Assembly: GCF_000816085.1 (NCBI RefSeq)
Contig: NZ_CP008747.1
Coordinates: forward strand, 62,001-126,000
Length of the DNA stretch: 64,000 nucleotides
Direction of reading: 5' to 3'
Origin: Staphylococcus hyicus
GTDB lineage: Bacteria > Bacillota > Bacilli > Staphylococcales > Staphylococcaceae
Shown: positions 1 through 9,492 of the stretch, piece by piece
How positions within the stretch are numbered: position 1 is the stretch's first letter
Layout: each line of letters begins with the position of its first letter
Position numbers and translations under genes: made by a program
The notes under the pieces: model-generated
Told to the model about the DNA's origin: nothing
Database searches by the model: none
Seen by the model: the letters and a program-made list of their open reading frames with translations, nothing else

Positions 1-2118
1 ATTTCACATCTGAGGGATATTTATCTAGGTAGTGAACTAAAAAAAGCAAGTTCTAAATATTTGCATGACGAGATGTATTGGACAGACAAAATAGAAGAAT
101 TAGGAGATTATCCTAAGTTACCAGTAAAAATGAGTGAAATTAAAGATGAATTTATTAGAAAATCATTCCTTCTTAATAAAAATAATTGGAATGCTATTAA
201 GGAACTCTCAAAAAAATTCGCTCTTACTCATAATACTATGGCTTTAACAGCATTTGCATGTGTTTTAAAAAAGTGGGTTGATCAAGAGAAGTTTGTAATA
301 AACTTAACAACTATGAATAGAGAGTCAGAATTTGAGGATATACAAAATGTTATAGGAGATTTTACTTCAACAAATTTATTGAATGTAGAAATTGATGAAC
401 ATAAATCATTTATTTATAACGCAGAAAAGATACAAAATCAATTATTAAAAGATTTAGAACATAATTATTTTACAGGTGTAGAAACAATAAGGGAAATTAG
501 GAAATCAAATTCAAATTGCATATTTCCAATTGTTTTTACTAGTTCATTAGGTACAGGTGTTATGAATTATGAATATATGGAACTAGGGAAAATAGGTATA
601 AGTCAATCTCCTCAAGTATTTATGGATTGTCAAATTATGGAGTTAAATGATGAATTATATATCAATATAGATACAAGAAAAGGTATTTTTGATAATGAAT
701 TTTTAGAAATTTTTACAAAAGATTATCAACATTTTCTATTAGACGTCTTAACTAACTCAGCCAGAAGTTCTACATTGATACATTGGTACCGTAAAGAACG
801 CTATAAAGACAACTTTAAGCAAATTATTACTAATTGTGATGAAATTGAAAAGACCGTAGATACTAATGACAAAAATATTAAAAACCGACTGTCAGATAAA
901 TTAATTCATGAAATTACTGAGAGATGTAAAGACATATTAAAAGTAGATTCACTTAGTAAAAATGATAATTTTTATAAATACGGCGCAGATTCGTTAATAT
1001 TAGCAAGATTATCAACAAATATAATCACTACATGTGAACAACATCAGTTAGAAGAAATAAATTTTGATAGTTTATTAAGATCCCTGTTAGCTGAGCCAAC
1101 TCTACAAAACATACTACAAGAGATTAATAATAAAAAAACAGATAGTAAGACTGACGAGAAAAATGAGAATAATTATATAGGTAAATTAACAATTTTTAAA
1201 AAGGGAGGAGAAACGCTTAAAATATTTTTCCATGCAGGATTAGGAACAATGAATTGTTTAAGATATTTGATTGATGAATTAAAAAAGAATGATCAAGATT
1301 CAATTGCAGGTATTACAATTCAAGACCAAGAAAAATATTGTCATATAAAGAAAAATCAACTAGTTAAGAAAATTAGTGAAGAATATGCAGAGCTAATTAA
1401 GAAATCAGGATATAAAGCCGTTCATTTAGTGGGATATTGTTCTGGAGGTCTGATCGCTTTAGAAGTAGCGAGCACACTCATTCTCAATGATGTGGATGTT
1501 GAAAACGTTACCTTAATTGATACTTCACCGTCACCATTATCAAAAATAGATTATATGGTTTCTGAAATGGCATTTATACAAAATCACTTTATCACGATTA
1601 AAGATGTTCTGCCCCAAATTAATAATAACAAACTAAACGATAGTATTAGAAAGATGTATTCCAAAATTAATACGAATTCACAATATGATTTATTAAATTT
1701 CATCACCAATAAATATGGTAAAGAAGATCTATTAAAAAAAGAATTAGAGGAATTTTTCAAAAATAACTCATTAAACGAAAGATTTGAAATATATAAGGAT
1801 GTTATAAATTCAAAACAAAATAGTGGCATTACTGCAAGTAAAGATTTCTTAATTTCTTCTTATAAAACGCAAATGGCAAGTTGGGAAGGGGCCCATATGA
1901 CACCTACTACATATATTGGCGATGTAACTTACTTAAAAGCACAAGATAAGGATGACTTCGATATATTGCCAGCACAAGACAATACTGAATTTTGGCGAAA
2001 TTGTTGTATCGGTAATTTTACTGAAATAACTATACCAGGTAATCATTATAATTGTGTCGAGGACAATGTTCATGCATCATATGTTGCGAAATTGTTAATA
2101 AAAAATTTTAACAGATGA
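1..2118 (+). CDS. Non-ribosomal peptide synthetase, C-terminal part (condensation/cyclization - carrier - thioesterase), 5' truncated
   Basis: The reading frame is open from base 1, so the gene starts outside the window and about 705 residues are visible. The first ~260 residues look like the C-terminal half of a condensation or heterocyclization (Cy) domain, with VFTSSLG followed by SQSPQVFMDCQ, as in thiazoline-forming synthetases. A carrier domain follows with GADSL, whose Ser is the expected phosphopantetheine site (GGDSL is commoner). The last ~300 residues are an alpha/beta-hydrolase thioesterase with the nucleophile motif GYCSGG and a late GNHYNC supplying the likely catalytic His. Cy-carrier-TE is the terminal module of yersiniabactin HMWP1 and pyochelin PchF, so this protein probably adds and cyclizes the last Cys and releases the siderophore. 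The Cy-diagnostic DxxxxDxxS motif would lie upstream of the window and cannot be checked. Very AT-rich, like the next seven genes. Confidence 0.9.
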   Translation: MSHLRDIYLGSELKKASSKYLHDEMYWTDKIEELGDYPKLPVKMSEIKDEFIRKSFLLNKNNWNAIKELSKKFALTHNTMALTAFACVLKKWVDQEKFVINLTTMNRESEFEDIQNVIGDFTSTNLLNVEIDEHKSFIYNAEKIQNQLLKDLEHNYFTGVETIREIRKSNSNCIFPIVFTSSLGTGVMNYEYMELGKIGISQSPQVFMDCQIMELNDELYINIDTRKGIFDNEFLEIFTKDYQHFLLDVLTNSARSSTLIHWYRKERYKDNFKQIITNCDEIEKTVDTNDKNIKNRLSDKLIHEITERCKDILKVDSLSKNDNFYKYGADSLILARLSTNIITTCEQHQLEEINFDSLLRSLLAEPTLQNILQEINNKKTDSKTDEKNENNYIGKLTIFKKGGETLKIFFHAGLGTMNCLRYLIDELKKNDQDSIAGITIQDQEKYCHIKKNQLVKKISEEYAELIKKSGYKAVHLVGYCSGGLIALEVASTLILNDVDVENVTLIDTSPSPLSKIDYMVSEMAFIQNHFITIKDVLPQINNNKLNDSIRKMYSKINTNSQYDLLNFITNKYGKEDLLKKELEEFFKNNSLNERFEIYKDVINSKQNSGITASKDFLISSYKTQMASWEGAHMTPTTYIGDVTYLKAQDKDDFDILPAQDNTEFWRNCCIGNFTEITIPGNHYNCVEDNVHASYVAKLLIKNFNR

Positions 2119-2129
2119 GGAGTTAAATT

Positions 2130-2708
2130 ATGAATAAACTAACAGTGAAAGATTTAATTACAGTAGGTGTTTTTACAGCGATATATTTAGTCTTATTCTT
2201 TGTTACTTCAATGATCGGTTACATACCATTTTTAATACCGTTTCTAGGATTCTTTTGTCCGATAGTATGTGGAATTCCATTTATTTTATATATTATGAAG
2301 ATAAATAAATTTGGATTGGTGACATTAACTGGAACAATTTTAGGTATTGCATTTACAGTTATGGGAAGTGGCTTAATTATGATTCCGTTCGGTATGATTT
2401 TCGGTATAATAGGTGATTTCATTATGAAGTCTGGTAAATATATTGAATGGAAATCAATTACATGGGGATATGCTATTTTCTCTTTATGGATGATGGGGTT
2501 TGTCTTAAGGATGTTTATTGCAAGGGAACAATACTTTAAAGAGGTCGGGGAGTCTTATGGTCAAGACTATGTAAACGTATTGGAATCTATTACTCCTTTA
2601 TGGTCGTTACCTGTGATGTTTATTTTAACTGTAGTAGGAGGGCTTATCGGGGCTTGGTTAGGTAAGAAAATGTTTAATAAACATTTCAAAAAGGCGGGGC
2701 TTGTGTGA
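2130..2708 (+). CDS. ECF transporter substrate-binding (S) component, MptD-like
   Basis: A 192-residue, strongly hydrophobic protein with about five or six membrane segments, basic loops and a short basic C-terminus. It starts 11 bases after the NRPS stop behind a GAGGAG ribosome-binding site. Size, topology and position directly before a T component and a fused ATPase mark it as the S component of an energy-coupling-factor importer; it resembles the MptD-type family. ECF systems normally take up vitamins or metals. Placement inside a siderophore operon suggests it binds the siderophore, its ferric form or a precursor, which is inference. Its stop overlaps the GTG start of the next gene (GTGA), so the two are translationally coupled. 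Confidence 0.8.
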   Translation: MNKLTVKDLITVGVFTAIYLVLFFVTSMIGYIPFLIPFLGFFCPIVCGIPFILYIMKINKFGLVTLTGTILGIAFTVMGSGLIMIPFGMIFGIIGDFIMKSGKYIEWKSITWGYAIFSLWMMGFVLRMFIAREQYFKEVGESYGQDYVNVLESITPLWSLPVMFILTVVGGLIGAWLGKKMFNKHFKKAGLV

Positions 2709-3436
2709 AGGCACTTGGTAGTTCAGTAAAAGATTATATGAATATCATCTTAAAATTAGATCCTAGAACTAAAATTGCTTTAACCATCACCATTAGCACG
2801 TTATTAATATCAAGCGGTAGTTCACAAAGTGTTTTAAGAGTATGTTTAACGCTATTTTCACTCACATTATTATTAACTATTCATAAGATAAGTTTATTCA
2901 TCAAATGTGTTGTTATTTTTTTAGTGTTGATATGCCTACAATATTGGGTGCTCCCTTTTACAGAAGGCATGATTAAATTTATCCTTCTAGCATTTATTGG
3001 TATTTTTATGAATATATTTCCTGGATTTATAGTTGGTTACTATACTTTATCTTCTACGAAAGTAAGTGAATTTATAACAGCTATGGAAAAATTGAAATTA
3101 CCTAGAAATATTATTATTCCAATATCTGTAATTTTTAGATTTTTCCCAACGATTGCTGAGGAATATCGAAATATTAATTATGCTATGAAAATGAGAGGTA
3201 TTCATTTTCCAAATCATTTATTTAGATTGATTGAATATAGAACGATTCCACTTATTATATCTGTTGTACAAATAGGGAATGATCTTTCTTATACAGCAAT
3301 GACGAGAGGGATTGATTCACCATTTAAACGTACGAATGTATGCAATTTGAAATTTAAACTACTCGATATAATGATAATGATTATTATGATTATTTTATGG
3401 AGTGTTTATTTTAAGGAGAAGTTGTTTCATGATTAA
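2705..3436 (+). CDS. ECF transporter transmembrane (T) component
   Basis: A 243-residue membrane protein with CbiQ/EcfT-type features: an N-terminal LDPRTKIAL motif, several hydrophobic helices, and the AMKMRGI and AMTRGID motifs in cytoplasmic coupling helices. Such Ala-x-x-x-Arg-Gly motifs in T components contact the ATPase subunits. The GTG start overlaps the S-component stop, and the 3' end overlaps the ATPase gene by 8 bases, so the three are tightly coupled. It should form the membrane scaffold of a dedicated ECF importer. The family call is strong; the substrate is unknown. Confidence 0.88.
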   Translation: MKALGSSVKDYMNIILKLDPRTKIALTITISTLLISSGSSQSVLRVCLTLFSLTLLLTIHKISLFIKCVVIFLVLICLQYWVLPFTEGMIKFILLAFIGIFMNIFPGFIVGYYTLSSTKVSEFITAMEKLKLPRNIIIPISVIFRFFPTIAEEYRNINYAMKMRGIHFPNHLFRLIEYRTIPLIISVVQIGNDLSYTAMTRGIDSPFKRTNVCNLKFKLLDIMIMIIMIILWSVYFKEKLFHD

Positions 3437-4883
3437 ATTTGATAATGTAACTTTTAACTATGCTTCTTCAGATAAACCGGCAATTAAAAATGTCTCACTT
3501 CAAATTAAACAAGGTGAATTAGTCGTGTTCTGTGGTAAATCAGGTAGCGGAAAGTCAACTATTGCCAAATTGATAAATGGCTTGATTCCTAAAGTTCAGC
3601 ATGGCGACATAATTGGAGATGTTTATTTGGATGGACGCAATATATCAGAAATTGAAATGTATCAATTATCACAAATGGTTGGTAGTGTTTTTCAAAATCC
3701 GAAGACACAATTTTATAATGTTGATACAACAAGTGAGCTTGCATTTAATTTGGAAAATCAAGGTATAGATGAATCAGTCATTAAGAAAAAAATTAAAAGA
3801 GTCATGAATCAATTTAAGATTGAGCACTTATTGAATCAGAATATATTTGAGTTATCAGGTGGCGAAAAACAAATCATTGCGTGTGCGACAGTGCTTATTA
3901 GTAATCCGGATGTTGTCGTATTAGATGAACCATCATCTAATTTAGATATGTATAGCATTAGGAAATTAAAAGAAATGATTTGCTATTTAAAAAAAAGTGG
4001 CAAAACGGTCGTATTAATAGAACATCGCTTGCATTATATTATGGACGTGGCGGATAGTATTTATTATATGGAAAATGGTTTGTTACACACACAGTATCAG
4101 GCAAATACATTTAAGATGCTGAATCGTCATGAATTAGAAAGTATGGGTATTAGATATGGACAAAAAGAGCAGTTACCACTTGCGCCAAAAAATGGTGTAC
4201 ATGTTATGCACATGTATAACTTTACTTATGCTTATAAAAAATTTAATAAAGAAAATCATTTAGATATAGACAAAATAACAATGCCAAAAGATGAAGTGGT
4301 TGCGATTATAGGTAATAACGGAAGTGGTAAGTCTACTTTTGCTAAATGTTTATGTGGTTTATTGAAAGGTTTTAAAGGTTATGTTTCCTATGACCATAAG
4401 CAATTCAAAAAGAAACAATTATTAAAGAAGAGCTACATGGTTTTCCAAGATGTAAACACACAATTATTTACGGAAAGCTTAGAAAAGGAATTACAGCTGT
4501 TAAATATTCATGTAACAGAAACACAAGTTGATAACATTTTAAAAAGTATAAATTTATTAGATAAAAAGCATGAACACCCATTATCGCTTTCTGGTGGTGA
4601 AAAGCAAAGATTGGCTATTGCTACGGCAATTTTGAGTGATAAAGAAATAATTATATTTGATGAACCTACCTCAGGATTAGATTTATATCATATGAGAAAA
4701 GTAGCAAAAATGATTCAAGATATTCATGAGAAAGGAAAGCAAATTTTTATCATTACACATGATAAATCGTTGATATTAGAAATATGTACATATGTTTTAC
4801 ATATAGAAGAGGGTCGTCTTATTAATCAATTCGCATTAAATCATCGAGGTATCGATCAATTGAATTACTATTTCGATGTATAA
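3429..4883 (+). CDS. ECF transporter ATPase, two nucleotide-binding domains fused
   Basis: A 484-residue protein made of two ABC ATPase domains in tandem. The first has Walker A GKSGSGKST, signature LSGGEKQ and Walker B VVVLDEPSS; the second has GNNGSGKST, LSGGEKQRLA and IIIFDEPTSGLD. Both sites look catalytically complete. The ATG at 3429 is preferred over an in-frame start at 3402 because AAGGAG lies just upstream and this start gives the conserved MIKFDNVTFNY opening. It overlaps the T-component gene. Two fused A domains replace the usual separate EcfA/EcfA' pair. It is expected to power the S/T importer at the cytoplasmic face. Confidence 0.9.
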   Translation: MIKFDNVTFNYASSDKPAIKNVSLQIKQGELVVFCGKSGSGKSTIAKLINGLIPKVQHGDIIGDVYLDGRNISEIEMYQLSQMVGSVFQNPKTQFYNVDTTSELAFNLENQGIDESVIKKKIKRVMNQFKIEHLLNQNIFELSGGEKQIIACATVLISNPDVVVLDEPSSNLDMYSIRKLKEMICYLKKSGKTVVLIEHRLHYIMDVADSIYYMENGLLHTQYQANTFKMLNRHELESMGIRYGQKEQLPLAPKNGVHVMHMYNFTYAYKKFNKENHLDIDKITMPKDEVVAIIGNNGSGKSTFAKCLCGLLKGFKGYVSYDHKQFKKKQLLKKSYMVFQDVNTQLFTESLEKELQLLNIHVTETQVDNILKSINLLDKKHEHPLSLSGGEKQRLAIATAILSDKEIIIFDEPTSGLDLYHMRKVAKMIQDIHEKGKQIFIITHDKSLILEICTYVLHIEEGRLINQFALNHRGIDQLNYYFDV

Positions 4884-4912
4884 ATCGCATCAATGAGAGG
4901 AGTCAGTTAAGA

Positions 4913-6667
4913 ATGAAAACTGATGAACATTGGATAAAATCATTATTATTCTTTGGAAAAGATGCTAAATGGAAGATTTTTTCATCTGTTTTATTATCTA
5001 TAATTAGTGTGTTTTCAGGATTAGTACCTTATTGGACAGTTTATAAAATTATATTGCTAATGATTGATGGGGAAACAGAAGTAAATCAAGTTGTTTATTA
5101 TATAGGTATCGCTGTTGGTGCTTATGTTTTGCAACTTATTTGTTTTGGTAGTTCAACAATGTTATCGCATGTGACGGCTTATGATATTTTATCTAATATT
5201 AGAAAGCAACTCGCGCATAAATTAATGCGCTTACCTCTAGGTGTTATAGAATCTAGAAAAATTGGTGAACTCAAAAATATATTTGTCGATAAAGTTGAAA
5301 CTATTGAATTACCATTAGCGCATGTTATTCCAGAAGTAATAGGTAATCTATTACTTTCTATTTCGATATTTCTTTATATTGTCATTATTGATTGGCGTAT
5401 GGCATGTGCCCTGCTGATTACAGTTCCGATAGCATTTTTTTCTTTCAAAAAATTAATGTCCGGGTTCAATGAGACTTATGAAGAACAAATGACTTCGAAT
5501 AATTATATGAATAGTTCAATTGTTGAATACATAGAAGGTATAGAAGTCATAAAAACATTTAATCAATCTCAAAATTCTTATAAAAAATATAAAGATGCTG
5601 TTAATGCATATAAGGAACATACGTTAAATTGGTTTAAAAGTACATGGTTTTATATGAACTTGGGTGCGAATATTCTCCCTTCGACTTTTTTGGGGGTGTT
5701 ACCACTAGGTATGTATTTGATTTCAATTAACCAGTTGAACTATGCAGAATTTTTTATTTGCTTAGTACTATCTTTAGGTGTAGTTGCTCCAATTAAGAAC
5801 TTTACTAATTATGTAAATCAATTAAAATCAATCCAATACGCCATTACAGAAGTGCGAAAAGTTTTAAATTTAGAAGAACTTGAAGTCTCGAAAGTACATA
5901 AAGAACCTAAAAATCATAAAATCTCATTTAAGGATGTTGGTTTCTCTTATTCCAACGATAAGGATAACTTAGTATTTAACCATATATCTTTTGAAATTCC
6001 CGAGAAAAATTTTACAGCAATTGTTGGTGCATCTGGTAGTGGTAAGTCTACGATTGCAAAATTACTATTAAGGTTTTGGGATGTAACATCAGGTGAAATT
6101 GATATTGGTGGCGTAAATATTAAAGATATTGAATCAAAGAAGCTTAACGAATTAGTGGGTTTTGTCGGACAAGATAACTTCTTATTGAATCTTACATTTA
6201 AAGAAAATATTAAATTAGGTAATCCAAATGCATCGGATGAAGCGGTTGTAGAAGCAGCTAAATTAGCGCAATGTCACGAATTTATTGCGAAATTGCCAGA
6301 GGGCTATAATACGAATGTAGGTTCAGTTGGAGATAAATTATCAGGTGGTGAAAAACAACGTGTCACAATAGCAAGAATGATTTTGAAAGATGCGCCTATT
6401 ATTGTATTAGATGAAGCAACAGCTTATGTAGACCCTAATAATGAACAAAAAATTCAAACTGCATTAAATGCACTAACTCATAACAAAACGCTTATCGTGA
6501 TTGCGCATCGATTATCTACCATTACACAAGCAGATCAAATTATCGTACTAGGTCATCAACAAATTCTTGAAAAAGGTGACCATGCAAGATTATTGAATAT
6601 GAACGGACATTATAGGAAAATGTGGGATTTGCACATCGGTGCGAAAGAATGGGGAGTCTCTTCTTAA
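4913..6667 (+). CDS. ABC transporter, membrane and ATPase domains fused (YbtP/IrtA-like half)
   Basis: A 584-residue half-transporter: an N-terminal exporter-fold membrane domain (about residues 15-310, six segments) and a C-terminal ATPase with GASGSGKST, LSGGEKQRVTIAR and Walker B IIVLDEATAYVD. It starts behind GAGAGGAG and is followed 34 bases later by a second half-transporter, so the two probably form a heterodimer. In yersiniabactin and mycobactin loci the equivalent pairs (YbtP/YbtQ, IrtA/IrtB) have the exporter fold yet import ferric siderophore. Operon context favours that role here; export of the siderophore is the alternative and cannot be excluded from sequence. Confidence 0.88.
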   Translation: MKTDEHWIKSLLFFGKDAKWKIFSSVLLSIISVFSGLVPYWTVYKIILLMIDGETEVNQVVYYIGIAVGAYVLQLICFGSSTMLSHVTAYDILSNIRKQLAHKLMRLPLGVIESRKIGELKNIFVDKVETIELPLAHVIPEVIGNLLLSISIFLYIVIIDWRMACALLITVPIAFFSFKKLMSGFNETYEEQMTSNNYMNSSIVEYIEGIEVIKTFNQSQNSYKKYKDAVNAYKEHTLNWFKSTWFYMNLGANILPSTFLGVLPLGMYLISINQLNYAEFFICLVLSLGVVAPIKNFTNYVNQLKSIQYAITEVRKVLNLEELEVSKVHKEPKNHKISFKDVGFSYSNDKDNLVFNHISFEIPEKNFTAIVGASGSGKSTIAKLLLRFWDVTSGEIDIGGVNIKDIESKKLNELVGFVGQDNFLLNLTFKENIKLGNPNASDEAVVEAAKLAQCHEFIAKLPEGYNTNVGSVGDKLSGGEKQRVTIARMILKDAPIIVLDEATAYVDPNNEQKIQTALNALTHNKTLIVIAHRLSTITQADQIIVLGHQQILEKGDHARLLNMNGHYRKMWDLHIGAKEWGVSS

Positions 6668-6701
6668 TTTGTAATAAATTCAAATACGAAGGAGGATTAA
6701 C

Positions 6702-8435
6702 ATGTTTCGGATTACATTTAAGGTTTTAAAGTGGACGTCACCTTATAGATTGAGAATGATTTTAGGTTTCATAATGTCATTTATTAACTCAATTTTTATT
6801 GCCCTACCTATCTTTTTAGCTGCCCAAGTGTTCAATCGAGTACTATCTCATACACAAATTGAGATGTATGAAATCATGAGTGTGTTAGGCATTATGATTT
6901 TATTAGTATTAGCAAGATTTATAACAGCTTATGTAAAGAATAGGCTTCAAGAAAGTATTGCCTATGAAATGAGCACGAAAGAACGTTTAAATATTGGTGA
7001 TAAAATTAAAAAAGTTAGGCTAGGATATTTTGAAAATCACGATACAAATGAACTTGCAACCATTGTTACAACAGATTTAACGTTCTTAGAAAATTATGCG
7101 ATGAAAATGATCGACATTGTTGTAAATGGTTATATATTAATTGCTGTATTAATTTTTTCGTTATTAGTTGTATCTTGGGAAGTGTCACTACTAGCACTCA
7201 TTGGTGTAGTTCTATCTTTACTAAGTATTCATTTATTAGAAAAGAAAAGTCATCAAAACGCACCTTATTATCATCATGCTCAAAATCAACTTGTTGAAAA
7301 AGTGCTTGAAGTTATTAGAGGAATTCAGGTTATTAAATCATTCTCAAAAGAAAATACAAGCCTTCAAAGTTTTAACAAGGCAGTAGACGAAAGTAAACAC
7401 GTAAATTCAAAAATTGAATTACAATACATACCGTTTAATTTATTACATTTGTTGAGTTTAAAAGTGGTTTCAATTGCCATAGTATTAATCGCATGCTTAC
7501 TTTATATAAATCAGAGCATCGATTTACCAACGCTCGTCATGATTTCTATCTTTTCATTTGTGATATTTGAAAGTGTGGAGAACGTAAATAATGCAGCACA
7601 TGTTTTAGAGATAATCAATGTGACACTAGATGATATTGAAGAAATTAAGAACGCACCTGTATTAGATGAAACTGGCCGAGATTTCGAAATCGATAATTGT
7701 GATATTGAATTTGATCATGTGAGCTTCTCATATGGAAAACACCGAGTAATTAAAGATGTGAGCTTTAAAGTAGGAAGGCATACGTCAACAGCAATTATTG
7801 GTCCATCAGGAAGTGGTAAATCCACCCTATGTAATTTATTGTTAAGGTTTTACGATGTAGATGAAGGTGTTATTCGAATAGGTGGAATCGATATCCGAGA
7901 TATGACACTTAACACGTTAATGTCGCATATTAGTGCAGTGTTTCAAAAGGTATACTTATTTAATGACACGATTGAAAATAATATATTATATGGTAAGCCA
8001 GGCGCAACTAAAGAAGAAATTATCAGGGCTGCAAAACAAGCATGTTGTCATGAATTTATCATGTCACTACCGGACGGTTATCAAACAATGATTAATGAGA
8101 AAGGTAATAATTTATCTGGTGGTGAAAAACAACGTATCTCTATAGCAAGGGCGATATTGAAAGACGCACCGATTATCATTTTAGATGAAGCGACTGCTAG
8201 TATTGACCCAGAGAACGAACATCTCATCCAAAGTGCGATTGATGAATTAAGTGAAGGTAAAACAGTTATCACAATCGCGCATAAAATTGGAACAATCAAA
8301 AATGCAAATGAAATCATTGTATTAAATGAAGGTGAAATAATTCAGAAAGGCGATCACGAAACACTCGTAAATCAATCTGGTACGTATCAAAACTTTATCC
8401 AAATTAAGACACAATCAGAAGGTTGGAGATTGTAA
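6702..8435 (+). CDS. ABC transporter, membrane and ATPase domains fused (YbtQ/IrtB-like half)
   Basis: A 577-residue partner of the preceding gene with the same layout: six predicted membrane segments, then an ATPase domain with GPSGSGKST, LSGGEKQRISIAR and IIILDEATASIDPENE. A good ribosome-binding site (GAAGGAGG) precedes the ATG. Both halves keep complete Walker and signature motifs, so neither site is obviously degenerate. It probably pairs with the upstream half to move the ferric phenolate siderophore or the free siderophore across the membrane. The stop lies three bases before the next ATG, consistent with one transcript. Confidence 0.88.
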   Translation: MFRITFKVLKWTSPYRLRMILGFIMSFINSIFIALPIFLAAQVFNRVLSHTQIEMYEIMSVLGIMILLVLARFITAYVKNRLQESIAYEMSTKERLNIGDKIKKVRLGYFENHDTNELATIVTTDLTFLENYAMKMIDIVVNGYILIAVLIFSLLVVSWEVSLLALIGVVLSLLSIHLLEKKSHQNAPYYHHAQNQLVEKVLEVIRGIQVIKSFSKENTSLQSFNKAVDESKHVNSKIELQYIPFNLLHLLSLKVVSIAIVLIACLLYINQSIDLPTLVMISIFSFVIFESVENVNNAAHVLEIINVTLDDIEEIKNAPVLDETGRDFEIDNCDIEFDHVSFSYGKHRVIKDVSFKVGRHTSTAIIGPSGSGKSTLCNLLLRFYDVDEGVIRIGGIDIRDMTLNTLMSHISAVFQKVYLFNDTIENNILYGKPGATKEEIIRAAKQACCHEFIMSLPDGYQTMINEKGNNLSGGEKQRISIARAILKDAPIIILDEATASIDPENEHLIQSAIDELSEGKTVITIAHKIGTIKNANEIIVLNEGEIIQKGDHETLVNQSGTYQNFIQIKTQSEGWRL

Positions 8436-8438
8436 ATC

Positions 8439-9482
8439 ATGACTAAACAAATTGGGATTTTAGGTGGAAATGGTGCGATAGGTAGAAGTTTAACAGAACT
8501 ATTATCCAGACATAAAGATATTCAAATCAAAATCAGCACCAGAGCAGGTGTTTTTAATAAAGTAGTACATCATAAGACTAAATATGAAATATTAAGTTTG
8601 GAAAGTAGAGATGATTTAAAAAGGTTTATTAACGGATGTGATATTGTTGTAAACTGTACAGGTTTTTTCAATAAGAATATAATAGATTGCTGTTTAGAAT
8701 ATCATTCACATTATATTGATACTTCTGGTGAGTTGAATTTGGCTCATAGTGAGAGAATATTGAATGATCAATTGCAACAAAAACGGTTGAGTTCAGTACA
8801 ATTTGTTGGGGCAAATCCTGGGTTAACGGAAGTGCTAGTTGCATATAGTAAAGCGTATTTAAATGTAGACGAATTAGAACTATACTTTTCAGGTGTTGGT
8901 GAATTATCGAAGTCAGCTGTTCTAGAAATGATTGAAACCTCAGAACCTCCATATTCCTATAGTCAAATGTACATATTAAATGGTAAACCTGAAAAGTTAG
9001 AGTATATGATAAAAGAAGATAATTTATTGGATGATGATACTCAATTCTATAGTGTTCCTATTATCAACCATCACTTTATAAATTGCATACAGAAAAATAA
9101 TATATCAAAGGCATATTTTTTCAATACTTTTACTGATAAAAATATTATATTTAACATGGTAGAAGCGAAAATTTTGCATCAGAATAATCAAACTGAAAAA
9201 GCTATATCAAAATTAGTGGAGTCATTTAAAAAGTATAGTAATGATAATAAGCCATATACGCTAATAAAAATTCTTAGAAATAAAAGATATGGAATCAATT
9301 TTCGAAGTTCGCTTGATTGGATTGAAATAACGGCTTCAGTTGTTTATCATACAATAATTTTACTTTTAAGAGATAGGATTTATGGATATGGAATTAAAAA
9401 TTTATATGAAGTTATAGATTCTAAAGACTTACTGCTAGATATGAAGAAAAATCCGAAAATAACTATAGAAGTTTACAAATGA
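8439..9482 (+). CDS. NAD(P)-dependent reductase of the saccharopine dehydrogenase-like family, siderophore-associated
   Basis: A 347-residue protein opening with a Rossmann dinucleotide-binding motif (GILGGNGAIG, residues 6-15) followed by IVVNCTGFF and GANPGLTE, typical of saccharopine-dehydrogenase-fold reductases. It sits between the ABC pair and the salicylate synthase. In yersiniabactin and pyochelin pathways a thiazoline reductase (Irp3/YbtU, PchG; Gfo/Idh-like) acts on the bound intermediate. This protein has a different apparent fold family but could fill the same step. That role is inferred from position only. The C-terminal 100 residues are AT-rich in codon use and match nothing I recognise. 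Confidence 0.75.
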   Translation: MTKQIGILGGNGAIGRSLTELLSRHKDIQIKISTRAGVFNKVVHHKTKYEILSLESRDDLKRFINGCDIVVNCTGFFNKNIIDCCLEYHSHYIDTSGELNLAHSERILNDQLQQKRLSSVQFVGANPGLTEVLVAYSKAYLNVDELELYFSGVGELSKSAVLEMIETSEPPYSYSQMYILNGKPEKLEYMIKEDNLLDDDTQFYSVPIINHHFINCIQKNNISKAYFFNTFTDKNIIFNMVEAKILHQNNQTEKAISKLVESFKKYSNDNKPYTLIKILRNKRYGINFRSSLDWIEITASVVYHTIILLLRDRIYGYGIKNLYEVIDSKDLLLDMKKNPKITIEVYK

Positions 9483-9492
9483 GGTGAAGGAT

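Noticed and set aside
8668..8952. 94-codon minus-strand ORF inside the reductase gene
   Set aside because: Antisense shadow without ribosome-binding site.
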